A stretch of DNA of 64,000 bases from contig JAHQIY010000024.1 in the NCBI GenBank assembly GCA_019054805.1, positions 930,001 through 994,000 on the forward strand. The letters are read 5' to 3'. Of this stretch, positions 45,290 through 57,800 are shown one piece after another. The position numbers and the translations under genes are program-made. The stretch is from Brachionus manjavacas (Eukaryota > Rotifera > Eurotatoria > Ploima > Brachionidae). Under the pieces are notes generated by a model. It saw only the letters and a list, made by a program, of their open reading frames with translations, made no database searches and was not told the origin of the DNA. Each line of letters begins with the position of its first letter. The stretch's first letter is position 1.

Positions 45290-45985
45290 AGTTTTGCTCC
45301 TATTTTTGTATTTCTTCCTTGGTTTACCCCCTAATTTTTTCAGAATTAAAAACCGGACAAAATTCCGAACGAATTTTTAAGCTCACTTTTTTTAATTTTT
45401 GACTTTTAAGTCCATAAATTTTGACCAAAAAGTTTAAATTTATTTCAAATTTGATGACACTTTTTCTACTGAAGAAGATTAAAATTTAAAATGAATAAAA
45501 ATTTTAAATTTTTATTAAAAAAAAAACAAAACAAAATACAACTTTACAAATCATTGACAATTTCTTTGTTGTTCTAAACACCTGAGCAGTAGCCATAAAA
45601 GTTTTAAATCAAAAAATTCAATTTAAATATAATTAAATAATTACTGCGTGGAACTAGTAAAAAAAATCAGAACAAAAAGATAAAAATATTCATTTTTTCT
45701 TAAAGTAAAAATTAGTTCAGTGAATTCAAAAAGGTGCAATTAAAAAAAAATCTTCAAAGTTTTCTAATCAGAAAATATTCTGTGCTATATTCACTTGGCT
45801 AAATCAATCAAATTAAAATTTTTTGGCCAAAATTTAAAAATAATAAAATATAAAGATGAAACTTCATTTTAAAAATAGCCTTAATAAATATTTATATGTT
45901 ATTTAAAATAAGGATTTATCTTTCACGCATGTGGGAATAATAATAATTCCCAAAATTTTATTTAAATTAGGGGAATTTTATTAAA
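45290..45985. other. AT-rich intergenic DNA
   Basis: No feature recognised. Confidence 0.5.
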
Positions 45986-46212
45986 GGCAACTTGAAGTTC
46001 ATGATCATGATCACATGACCAAGACCTAATAGATTAAAGTCTTAATAAAAATGAAGAAATTAGCTTCTTGTTTTTTAAAATTAAACATAAAATATTTATA
46101 ATTTTTATCAAAAAAAAACATATCTTATTTTTTTAATTGATATTTAATTAATTCTTCTAAAATCTTTATTTGAAAACTTTAAAGAAAAATTTAAAATCCA
46201 CAGTTGGGTACC
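45986..46212 (+). mobile_element. R1 dispersed repeat, copy 3 (truncated)
   Basis: It starts GGCAACTTGAAGTTCATGAT like the other two copies and continues to TTTAAAATCCACA, where the MITE at 46214 takes over. Confidence 0.65.
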
Positions 46213-46213
46213 C

Positions 46214-46628
46214 AAACAAACGCTTTAAATGATACCGTAAACTCGTGACCATTACTCTTGGAACAATGTCAAAATTTGGGTTGATTTCATACGGAACTAA
46301 TACTATCGAAACCATGTAAATTTTTTTATTTTTTTTCAAATTAAAATAAATTAAAAATTAAACTTTATTCTAATTTTTCTATTTATTCTAAGAGTAATAT
46401 TTTTTTAGTTTATTACAAAATAAATTCGAAATTATTCTAAGAATAAAATCAAGCGTTTGCGCTTACTCTTAGTTTAAAGTCAGACGTCAAGGTTTATTCT
46501 AAAAAAAAATAAAAAAATTTTATAACATGGTTTCGATGGTATTAGTTCCGTATGGAATAAACCCAAATTTTGACATTGTTCCAAGAGTAATGGTCACGAG
46601 TTTACGGTATCATTTAAAGCGTTTGTTT
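46214..46628. mobile_element. MITE with about 105-bp inverted ends (415 bp)
   Basis: AAACAAACGCTTTAAATGAT at the left is mirrored by ATCATTTAAAGCGTTTGTTT at the right, and the pairing continues for about 105 bp (CCATTACTCTTGGAACAATG, CGGAACTAATACTA) with a few changes. The middle 200 bp is AT-rich and also has partial symmetry (GCGTTTGCGC near 46456). No coding frame. The flanking duplication is unclear. Confidence 0.8.
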
Positions 46629-47909
46629 TTATCCTTTCTCTTCTTTCTCATATCTAAAGATTTGAGTCCATAGTTGGTACTAGGAAAAAACATTGCAGTA
46701 CCAGAGTCGGTCAAAAAAACTTATTTTTTAAAAATTTGTTTTTATGAATTTTTAATAAACCTTTAACAATTATTCATTTTTTCAACAAATTTTAACAACT
46801 AACTGGAGCGATTGAAATAAACATCAACCCGTTGTTTGCCAATGTGATACTTCCCACATTCATCTTCATCAGAATCGGATGATTCTATACCCAAAGTCAA
46901 ATTTGACTGTTACCAACTCTGAGCAGCATCTTCATGCATTCTGAATTTTCATCCTGATTTTTTAAATTCATTTTTTGCACCAAAAATAAGTTTAAAAAAA
47001 TAAAAAAAATAAACTAATTAACTAATTTAATTCAAAATAATTTTTCTTTTCTACAAGAAATCTTCAAAGGTAATTTGTTTTTGTGAAAAAAGAGGAAGTT
47101 ATTGCATCATAAAGATTATTTATTTTCAAATAAAATTTTTGAAATGAAAACATCTCAAGAAACTAAAAACTAGTCAAGAAAGTTCTAAGTAAACAGTATT
47201 TACTGGTAGAGCCGGAAGTTATTACGGTACCACAATAATTAGAAAAAAACGAATTTTATTCTTGAATCTCCGGGAAATAATTTTGAATAGTTCGACGCTA
47301 TTCAAGACTTTAATTAGTTCTTAGACTTTAATAAAATCTTATTTGCTTGAATTACTTTGAACAAAACCAGTTTAATAAACCAAAATTTAATCTCTCATAT
47401 GACATAAATGAGATTTTCTGTCTGATTAAATTTAATTAGTAAAATTTTTGACAACTAAGTAGTTTTTAAAAAATCTTAATTAGGGTATAAGAACATAATG
47501 ACGATGTTTAGTTACTGATCAACTAACCTCTTTTAAGGAAATTAAACAAAAAAAAACAAAAACTATTTTAAATTAAATAAGAAAAAAAAGCAACTTAGTT
47601 TCTTTCATATAAAATTTTTACTTTAGTTATAATTTACTTTCGTTTGGTGCATTTTAACAAATACTTAATTTATGAAATATGGAAAACAGAGCGCAGTAAG
47701 TTTTTTAAACTACAAATATTATCTTTAAGGACCATCATATCACAAACCAAAAGTCAAAATTTTTATTTTTAGCTCGATTTTGACATGTTTGTCTGTCTAA
47801 ATGTCCATGTGCTTTTCCAAGCTCAATGCCATAAATGATGCCAAAATCTTCTTCACTTTTGCTAATTACGTACTAGATCACCATTATAAAGAGAATTGAG
47901 GAAATGTTG
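46629..47909. other. AT-rich intergenic DNA
   Basis: On the minus strand 46930-46800 gives ESSDSDEDECGKYHIGKQRV, then DVYFNRSS stop: an acidic, transposon-like scrap of unknown origin. Nothing else. Confidence 0.4.
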
Positions 47910-48234
47910 CCACTTGTCAAATCGGTACTGTTTTTTTTACCATATTTTACCATTTTTACAAAAATTTACGTAAAAATTAGTAAAAAAAAGTAACTTTTGG
48001 TAAAATTTTATTTAATAAATAGAAACTAATTTTTTCAAATTTTATTAGAAAATAATAAAAAATTCAAAAAATCGGGCTTTTTTTTGGCATTTTCATTTTT
48101 ACCAATTTTTACGTAAATTTACGTAAATATACGTAAAATTACGTAAAAATACGTAAATTTACTTTTTGTTACAAAGTAATTTTACGTAATATTACGTAAA
48201 ATTACCAGAAATCCACTTGTCAAATCGGTACTGT
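47910..48234. mobile_element. TTTACGTAAA-palindrome element, copy 2, with 22-bp flanking repeat
   Basis: A 22-bp direct repeat containing CACTTGTCAAATCGGTAC occurs at 47910-47931 and 48213-48234. The 281 bp between consist of T-rich sequence with one ACGTAAA near the left and at least seven ACGTAA words between 48100 and 48205. The inside resembles 17380-17740. It does not encode protein. Confidence 0.75.
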
Positions 48235-49338
48235 AAATAGTTGAAAAGTTAAATTTTTATATAAAAAGAATGCAAAAGCGATGATTATAAAATTGAAATT
48301 TGTCAAAAAATCTCAAATTTTTTTTTAGAAAATTTTATAGATTTAGGTGCAAAATTTAATTTAATATCTGAAATACTTAGAAATGTACTTATTTCATTTT
48401 ATTTTTTTTATTCAAGTTTTTTTTTTCCATTTTTAAATGCAAAATTAAAATTTTAAATTAATTTTTTATCAACAAAATAAATTTATTTTATAAAAACATG
48501 CATTTAAAATATTTTTTTTCAAATGAACAACTTTACATTAAAAATAATCTTTTTTGACTTTAAGTAATATGAATTATTTCCTAAATTTTAAAAGAATATT
48601 TTACCAAATTTTAAAAAGCGAAGCCGATTGTAGTTTAGTTGAAATAATGAATATTCAAGATACTTAAGCGATTGCTTGATAAAGATACAGGCCGAAAAGA
48701 TAAAAAAAGTCCCCATTTGTTTTGAAGTTTAGAAGTATTTTTTATATAAATATTAAAATTACATTTTTAAAGTAATTTTATCTTATTAAATTCTTTTACA
48801 CATCAAATTTTTTTTATAAAGATTAATTATTTAATTTATATTGGTAAAGTTAGTGATTTTAAAATAGTGAAATTTTTTTTTAAACATAGTTTAAGGTTGA
48901 AACAGGCATTGTGAATTTTCGAGCTTTTTAAATTTTGATGATGAAAAAACATGAAGCAAAATATGTGTCACTAAATTCAACAACTAAAAATTAATTTCAA
49001 TTAACAGGGAAATAATTATGATCAAATAAAATTTCAATTTTAAGATATATTTATAAAGTTAAAATTTTTTACAATGCCGTTGAAAAATGGATCTAAGAAA
49101 TTTTTGAAATGAAGTTTCTAAAACATATTTCACTTAGGTCTTTATATCTATATACGTGATTATCTTTGAATCAAAATTTCTTAAAACAAATATTGTGAAG
49201 CTAACATCAAATTAAAAGACACAATTAAAAATATTTTGTTCTAAATTTCTATTTTTTTGCTCTTTTCTCAAAAAGCCTTTGAAATTTTTATTTTGAAATT
49301 ATTTTTGAATCAAAATTTAAAGAATATATTCACACTTA
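48235..49338. other. AT-rich intergenic DNA and 3' flank of the tetraspanin gene
   Basis: No feature recognised. Confidence 0.5.
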
Positions 49339-50187
49339 TTAATATTTCATGTTCTGAATCGATGTCTTCTCTTCATCATCAACTATTTGAATTCCAACTA
49401 TGTCCTCGGCTAAAGTGGGTTTAATTCCAAAAGATACCAGAACATTGAGTATGGCTATCAAAACATTCAGACTCAAAATTATTGACTTATAAAAAAAAAG
49501 TTAAAATTTCAAATAATTAATAAAACAAGATCTTACAAAAATATATCTTAAAAAGCTAGAATTTAATTCCAAAAAGCTTGTAATCGGCTGTTGACATCCA
49601 GTTTTGACCAAATCGTCAAGATAATCGCACCGTACCTTAGTGATACAACAGCTTCGCGGGACCATAGAAAAACCTTCAGTCGAATTCAAATAATCTTCAG
49701 GCCCAAACCATCCGCAGCATTTGAAAAAATTTTGATTAAGTTCCAGACGGATCTCGTTGGTATTCTTCATACTAAATTCCTTTGAATATATTTGTGTTTG
49801 TATGAGTGGAAAATTGGGTTCATTGAAATAGATCCAGTAAATCCAAGCCATAATCAAAATTCCAAATGATAAATAGATCATTACATTTGACTTGACAAAT
49901 ATTTCTGTTTTGGACAGAAAAAAAATGTCATACAAAATCATCAAGGCCAAGAAAATGAAGATAAATGAAACGAATTTAACTAGTTAAATGAATTATTTTT
50001 ATTAATTTTAAATTAATTTTAACTCACAAATTGGGATGAAATAAAGCTCGTTGGTTTCCAGAGCCGAAACGTTTATGTCATTTTCCACGAGTGTTAGTTT
50101 AAAATAAAAAAATGCCCAAAGGACAGCTAATAAGATGTTGAATGTTAAGACAAGAATGAATTTAAAAAAATTTATTCTCATAATCAT
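49339..50187 (-). CDS. Tetraspanin
   Basis: Three exons on the minus strand (50187-50028, 49979-49537, 49485-49339; introns 48 and 51 bp) encode 249 residues. The four membrane segments lie at about 6-27, 55-76, 86-106 and 199-220. The large extracellular loop (about 107-198) has the defining CCG (141-143), PRSCC (161-165) and two further cysteines at 171 and 182: six in all, the three-disulfide class. Tetraspanins organise membrane microdomains with integrins, receptors and proteases. The fourth segment is encoded mainly by exon 3, so exon 2 read alone gives a truncated product. Two ATGs lie two codons apart; the first is used here. The subfamily cannot be named. Confidence 0.92.
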
Positions 50188-50854
50188 TTTGATGCAATTT
50201 TCTCAATTTTATTCGAGTAAAATGATTCGAGTCACTTTTAAGCCTGGTCATGGGATAAAAATAGAAAAGCCTAGTTTTCTCTGAACTAAATTTTAAACAT
50301 ATGTATTATGATTTTAATAATTTTTTTATAGATTTTTTTTATTCCATTTTTATTAATTCAATCTTTACTCTGGAACTTTTTCATTGTTATCGCTGAGCAT
50401 TATAAAAAGTTTATAAAAATTAAAGAAAATATTAGAATAGATTTTTTTTTCTTAGCTAATTGATATTTTGTAAATTTAATTTAAAAAAATTTTAAATTAT
50501 TTTTTTTGTTTATGACGAAAGTTTTTTGTAATTTAAGTTTTTGTCAGCAATTGATTTCTTGGTTGGCAGTTTGAACAAAATTTGTATATCTCGCGAGCTT
50601 AATTTCTTAATTTCTAATATTCTATGACTTATTAATCACAGGATGTTGTAAGGAAGTATTTATTGCTTAACTTTTATAAGTAACTTTTTTATCATTCACG
50701 AAATTATCCAAGTCATTTTAGTCTGAAACTATTTTAAAAATAGTAATAAACATTTTATTTCTCACAAAAGAATTTGCAAAGGAAAGAGTGAATCCACTTA
50801 ATGATTAAGTGTGACAAACCAAAGGCAGCTTGTTTAATAAGTAGTAGTTAATGT
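50188..50854. other. AT-rich intergenic DNA upstream of the tetraspanin gene
   Basis: No promoter element is clear. Confidence 0.5.
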
Positions 50855-51420
50855 GACAACTTATCAAATGCATTCTCAAAGTCCAAATAGATGACACTCG
50901 GAAGCTGTCTTTGAGACATACAGTTCATCAAGAAGTCCATCGTTTCTAGAAGATTGGTAACGCACGCTTTGTGAGCCATGAAACCGTGCTGTTTATCCGT
51001 GATGAGATCTTTCTACTCGGTATGTTTCACAAAATAGTCCTTGATGAACCACTATAGTTTGCATATGGACAGAGAGACCGGGTGATAGTTACTTGCCATG
51101 GTTCTGCTCCCTTTCTGTGAATTGGCGACACGTTAGCTATTTTCCACTCGGCAGGAACTCCTGAAGAGATCGAGGACTGATCGAAGATGAACGGAAGAGG
51201 CCTTTCTAGCGACTTTGAACACATCTAGAGAGCATATGTACTAACCTAGTCGACTCTAGTTGACTTGTAGCTGTTCAGCTTCTTGAGTTTATGAATACCT
51301 TGTCCGAAGTTACGAAACCTTTAATTGAAAAACTTGCATCAGGTCTAGCTTTTACTTAGAAATTAGCTTCGGCGGTAATGGTAACTGCTCCTTTCGAACT
51401 CGGTGACTGCAAATAAATAA
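50855..51420 (-). mobile_element. CR1-like reverse-transcriptase relic
   Basis: Minus-strand translation gives SSGVPAEWKIANVSPIHRKG (the W..A.V.PI.KKG box), then KQHGFMAHKACVTNLLETMD and LPSVIYLDFENAFDKL (motif A, with the catalytic Asp in LDF). Frames shift between boxes. The G+C content is far above the surroundings, so this relic is either recent or derived from a GC-richer family. It ends abruptly after motif A. Confidence 0.78.
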
Positions 51421-51493
51421 ATGGTTGAATTTATTCCTTCAAAATTCCAATTCACTTCTAAAATATTGAATGATGATAATTAATGACTTGTAT

Positions 51494-52160
51494 CAGACTT
51501 GTTTTTAAGTCACAAGTAAATGACTTAATTTTTTTTTTTAATGAAATAAATTTCTAAATAAAGCATATTCTTAAAATTATTTTTGTCAGAGCTATCTGCA
51601 TTTATCCATAAGGTTCAGCCTTCAGAGAAAAAAAATATTTCGTTGAATAACGCACATTTAGAAATAAGTCGAATTTCTTGAAGAAATAGAATTTAATTTT
51701 TTAACATTTTGTTCTTTTGTGATTGTTAATTATAAAAAAAATTTAGTTCAAGTAATTACTTTGACTTAAATTTTTGTGACTTATATACACCATCTATTGG
51801 TATTGGTTGTTTAAGATGGTTTTAGTTAAAGAAAGAAAGAAAGCATTAAGAGATTTTGGAAATTTAATAAAATATTTATTTTCTATTTCTACACAAAATG
51901 CCAATGAAGCGCTTATTATGAATTGAAAAAGAGATTGCTCAAATTTGGCTAAATTCTTTTTCCTTTTTTGTGCAGGATAATTAGTTTCTAAATCATTTTG
52001 GTCTTCACTAGAATCTGAATTAAAACCATTTATGTTGTGTTCATTTATAAGGTGGTTTTCATAATAGGAGTTGATTTTCTTAAGTAAATGGTTGAGCAAT
52101 AATTGCACTTATGGATCTTACTTTCGCCCTCCCCATGTTTGGTTGTATGCCTATGGACAA
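51494..52160 (-). mobile_element. Truncated hAT element with transposase remnant
   Basis: CAGACTTGTTTTTAAGTCAC at 51494 is identical to the end of the element at 3529, and the match runs 23 bp. Inside, the minus strand encodes SKIHKCNYCSTIY (a BED-finger-like CxxC) near 52125. In 52108-51794 it has an open frame with AKFEQSLFQFIISASLAFCV then IENKYFIKFPKSLNAFF, a hAT N-terminal region. The remaining transposase and the other end are missing. It may be a remnant of the autonomous partner of the 3529-4155 element. Confidence 0.6.
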
Positions 52161-53606
52161 TTGATTTTTTATATATTATTTCCTTTTTTTCCAGGATAAG
52201 TCGTTAATGGGGTTTCAAGAATTTAATCTGTTTGATAACTTTCTAATTTAGTATTGTATTCATTCACTTTTTAAGAAAATTTTTTAAGGAATTTGAATAT
52301 CTAATTACTGGTTAGTGCTTTTAAATATTATTTGCAAATAATAAAAGTCTAAAGAAAAGCAAAAATGGAAAAAATAATTAAAAATTAATTTATAACTAAT
52401 TAAGTAAAAGTAGAATCTGCAGTATAGTTCTCTTATTTTAAAGCAAAAATTACCTTTTTTAATATTGAATTTTTTAATATTGAATTTAAATATTTTTCTT
52501 TTTGAATTTCTAAATAAAATTTCCAAATATTTACATTTTCTGTTCAAATAGGCATAAATTTTTAAATCTTCATTCTAATATAAGATTATTCAAATTTTTA
52601 ATCAAACTTTAATTTAAATTCAAATTTGAAATTAAACAACTTTTAGAAAAAAATTTTTGAAATCAAATTTTTTAAAATTTTAATTATTAGGATAATTATT
52701 TTTTATTTAAATTAAAAAATTATATTCAAAAATTCGTTCGATTACAACACTTATATATTTGCACAGATTCCATAAAAAATCAAATAAATAAAAATTGGAA
52801 GCTGAATCGTTGAAGACTTAATGATTGATCTTTTAATCTTCAAGCATTTTTTAAGTCTTAAGTAGCTTTATTCCCATAATTTTTTACCATTTTTCGAATT
52901 TTTCCATCGTTTTATATAAATAGGTAGATTATATAAATATTTCCAGGAATATGAATCATTTTTTAAATTTATTATGAAGATTAAAAAAAATTGTTGAAAT
53001 TTAAATAAAGAACGATGTTTCGACACTCTTGCTCCAAATTGAACTGTTGAAGAGCCCTAGTGTTGAACAAATATTATGTAAAATAAATTGCAGCACAGAA
53101 TGCATTGTAGAGGGATGTATGTGATTCATTTCGATTTAAATTATTTTCATATCCTATAAAAATATTTTTTTGGAATGATATTTAACAAATTGCCATTTGT
53201 TTTTAAGAATCGAATTTGAAAAATTATTTCCAGATGTTCTTTTAATTCAATTAATTCATGTGACTTAGGCAACTATTTTTAAAATTTTTTGCTTAAATAA
53301 AATTCTGGAGGAGCTAATATTTGCACGCCATTTCAGATAATTTTGAAAAAATTATCAAATTATTTTTTAATTTTGCTTTGTCTAATTGCTTGGTTCCATT
53401 TTTATTAAAATATGCTTAGTCAAACTGAAGATTTTTATTTTCAGTATGTATAACTTCCTTAGGTTTAAATCAGTCACCTTTGCAATTATATACTTATTTT
53501 AAAAATAGGAAATAATATTAAATATTGTGGTATTGATGATACTGAGGCATATTTCATTAATTATTAAATTAAATTATTTTTTTATTTTAATTTTTTACTT
53601 TTTTAA
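52161..53606. other. AT-rich intergenic DNA
   Basis: No feature recognised. Confidence 0.5.
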
Positions 53607-53614
53607 GCAAAAAA

Positions 53615-53971
53615 GGGGGTTGTGAAGTTCATTTCAATCCAATCGTTTCAATTCAGAAAAACTTGAATAACTTTTTTACTAAAAGAGATAATTTAGTTCT
53701 GTAAAATGCTCAATGGTAAAGCAACTTTGCTTAATCCAAAAATATATGTCTGCAAAAACTCTGCAATGTAATTGCACACTTGATTGGAATACTTTTTAAT
53801 GGGCTGCAAAATGCAGAAAATTGCAGAGTATTTTGCAGACTTATTTTACTGCATTTAGCAAATTTGCTTATGATTAAGCATTTTACAGAACTGAATTATC
53901 TCTTTTAGTAAAAAAGTTATTCAAGTTTTTCTGAATTGAAATGATCGAATTGAAACAAACTTCACAACCCC
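53615..53971. mobile_element. MITE with long inverted ends and 8-bp target duplication
   Basis: GGGGTTGTGAAGTT at the left and AACTTCACAACCCC at the right open inverted ends of about 97 bp (TCAGAAAAACTTGAATAACT, TAGTTCTGTAAAATGC). It is flanked by GCAAAAAA at 53607-53614 and 53972-53979. An 8-bp duplication fits the hAT group. No coding content. Confidence 0.85.
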
Positions 53972-53979
53972 GCAAAAAA

Positions 53980-54805
53980 TTTAAATTCTAAAAAATTTGA
54001 TTAACCATTTTAATTTAATTTGATTATTCCGTTATTTAGAATTAACACATAATTAAATTAATTTTAGTATTACAATAAAATTATTCATTTTACGCAATTT
54101 TACATATATTTTCCTTTTTTCACGTCAATTTTCGTGAAATTTCGTATATTTTCCTGATAGTATACTTACCGTAGAAGTACTATTTTAAAAAAAATTTGAT
54201 TTTTTTATTCTTAATGTTATTTCTTTACTAAAATACATTGATATACAATAATTCTGCAAAAAAATTTTAAATGGAAAAAAATCAAACAAAAAATTTGTAT
54301 TTGTAATTGTAAAATATTCGCGTTTTTATACACCATTGTAACGATACCTTGTAATTTTCAAAGTTTCCGCTTAAAAATTTTTTTATTTTTCTTTGAAATT
54401 ATCCAAAATTTGAGACTATTTAATCATTTAATAAATTAGTATTTTGATTTTATAAGTAGTTTTTGTAAATTTTATTCATCTTTAATTCCATTGATAGGCA
54501 AAAAAAATTTAAAACCAATTTTTTTAATAAAATTTATTATAAATTCAAATTTATTAACAAACGGAATTAATGTTATTCATTTATTTTAATTAAACACAAA
54601 AGAATTTAAATAGACAAAAACAAAGGCTAAAAAGTCGAATTTAGTTTGAAATTAGAGAAAATTTGATTTTAGTTTTTAATTCCTATACATATGATGAATT
54701 AAAGTATATTTTTCTAAAAAAATTTAAAATTTTGTTGATTCTTTTTAATAAAAGCATTTGGTCTAAAACTATGGGCGGAATACAAAAACTAGCATTAGGA
54801 TAAAA
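53980..54805. other. AT-rich 3' flank of Shank
   Basis: Nothing recognised. On the minus strand no AATAAA stands out near the Shank stop. Confidence 0.45.
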
Positions 54806-57800
54806 TTATTTAATTTTAAGAGAATGTTGTGCAGATGCAGCCACAGGTGTAGGTTTTTGATCGGGTTTATTCGTGTCCATACTATGCTGTTTTTGTTTAG
54901 CTTTTTCGAGCAGCTTAGATGCCGTGGTAATAAATGATTCTTGATTTTGATTCATTTCACTTTCTGAGTCTAAACAAAAAAATTTAATGATCAAAAAGAA
55001 GTTAATAAAAATTGAAAAAATTGATAAAATTTAAAAGTGATTGATACATGCGATATTCGAGTGCATTTGACTCGATGTGACAATTAATTCAAGCAATTGG
55101 TGCGGGAAATACAAAAAAAGACAGTTAATTCTGCAAAAATTTGTTACCTTTACAAATTAGACTTTAAATTAGTTGAGCGAGTTTAGATTTTGTTAAATCA
55201 GCGTCTAGTCTATAAAACAACAAAAATTTTTTTTTTACTTTTAATTCAAAATACTCAGGAGATAATTAAAAAGATCGAATAAACACTTAAAATAAAATTT
55301 TAAATATAACAATATCAAATTAAAATATTTCATAACAATCAAAAAAAAAGAAAGAATAAGAACAATTATAAACATAAAAAAATATAATTTTGATTTATTT
55401 GTAGACATTTTTAAAATAATTTGTCTTCATTTGTTTGAAATTTTTTATTGTTGAATTTCGATTATCATGAATTTAAAAATTTAAAATTTAAATAAATTTA
55501 AAAATTTTTTTAAAGCTTGTTACAACTGGTAAATATAATGTAAATTAAAAAAAAATTAAAATAATTTAAAGGCAGCTATCTCAGTCATTAAAAAATAATC
55601 TAGGATAATCTCTATTTTATTTTTTACACAAACTTAATTAATTTTTTTTTAAACATTATTTTAAAAGAGTTCGGTCAAGCTCTTAAGAAATTTAAATTTA
55701 TTAATTAATTGAAAAAACCTAAAAAAAATCACCACATTTCATAATTAACAGTTTGGTAAATTTACTTCAAAAGCGCCAGAACTTGAGTATTCTGAGCTGA
55801 GTGAATTTGTTTAAATAACACCATGAGTTATGCGAAAAAAGTTTAAAACAGCAATAATGTTCGTCAAAGGATAGAGATTCGAATTATAAGGAATACATAT
55901 TGTTCATTGAACATAAAAAGGTAATATATATTAAACTAGAGACTCAAAAGATAATAACTATGTCGTTGTTTTATTTACCGAAAGAACTTCAGCATTTATT
56001 TAATGATCAATTTATTTTTATAAAGCTCTTGTAAATTGAGTTTTTTTGACTAAGAAAAATTAAATTTTTTGCTAAAAATTTTATAAAAATTTAATGACAA
56101 TGTAATAAAAATTTTTAATTGTAAAAATTTAAAATTATTATAATAACTATTTATTTCAATTGCCACCAAGGTATTAAAGTAAAAAGGAAAATTGAAAAAT
56201 GTTCTAAATGAAACATAAATTTTAAAATGGCTGTTATTTAAATGATCAGTCTTTTAATTAGGGTTGTTTAGGAAAAATAATTTTTGATAAGTGAATATTT
56301 TATTTTATTTTTGGTAATAATCAAAAAAATGCTATTTTGTTATCCCTTTATCATTTAAATATATACATAAAAAAACCTAATAAATGGCACATAATTTATT
56401 TCGAAATAAACAAATTTTCATTTCGTTTAAGAGAAAAATGATTAATTTTTAAAATCTTAAGAGATAAATTGAAAAATAGAAAAAGCCTTTGAATGTAAGA
56501 ACAGAAAAAATAATGACTTTTAATCACCTGTACTGCTTAAATATTTAGTTTTTGTCTGAATATTTTGAATTTTTTTTTCTCAGATTAAAGTATTTAATTT
56601 CTGTCCACAATATTTAATCTTCGTTCATACAATTTTTAAAATTTAAAATTTTAAAATACTAATATATTAGTCACAGATCAAAAATCAATTAAAATTTATT
56701 GATAATTTATCAAAATGATATTTTTAACTTTAATTTTTTTGAATTCTAAAAATTTTGTACATCGAATCTCTAAAAAAAAAATTTTCATTTTTTATTTTTG
56801 TACTGCATTTTTTGTACAAAATTTTCACATTGCCCAGATGATTGTAAAAGACTAAAAATATCATTTCAAGGAAAAAATAGTGACTTGTTGTAAGTTGAAA
56901 GCACGAGATGCCTTAATTAAACAGTAAGGGCGAATATTGATTATTTAGAGTTTTTTGTTTAATTTTTCAAAATATGTTTAAAAAAAATGATTTTTATTAA
57001 ATAAAACAGATTGTTGTTAAATGAAATAAACTATTTGTAAACTAAGTTTATATGTTTTTTCCTCAATTGGACATTAAAAATAAATAAATAAGATTTGAAA
57101 CTAAATAAAAATGAAAAAAAAATAAACATAAATTAAATATTTTAAGCATATAGGTAGTATTTTCTCAAAAATAATGAGTTGTATAAACCAATTTTTAATG
57201 TCAAAAGTAATTGATATAAATACTTATTGTTGAATAAATGATATTTTCATGCTTTCCTAATTTTGTTTGAAAAAAAATTATTTTTAACTATTTATTTTTA
57301 TGCACTGATCATTTTTAATATAACTCCCTTTTAAAATTATTTCTTAAGAAAATAAATAAATAGATTACTTTTACTGAGCTTTATTTTATTCTTTGCTTTA
57401 TTTTGCTTTTTTTTCTTTAGAAAATCATTCTCAAGCTAAAAATAACAAAAAAAATGAAATTAAAGTTTAGGATAATAAAAAATTAATTTTTTCGCAAAGA
57501 AAGATTTTGAATTCACTAGCTTAACTAATTAAAGTAAATAATCACAAAATTCTGGTGCTTTAATCAGAAATTAGAAGAGTAATATAAATTTAAACGAGAC
57601 AAAAAATTTAGAAAAACTAAAACATTGGACTTTATATTTATAATCTGGACAGAGACAATGGGTCTTGATGATAAATGGTTTACAATAGCATACAAACACT
57701 GAAACATGAGATTAAACTTGGATTAAAAAAATAGATATTTAATCTTTAAATGAACATACCATTGTTTTGGCTGGGTGTTTGAGCTGAATTGTTGCCTAAT

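Noticed and set aside
49591-49785. Plus-strand frame within the tetraspanin exon
   Set aside because: Antisense of the extracellular loop exon, whose CCG and PRSCC motifs fix the coding strand.
54806-54994. Stand-alone 62-codon gene on the minus strand
   Set aside because: Its first eight codons are intronic; an acceptor at 54970-54971 joins it in phase to the Shank exon ending at 57760.
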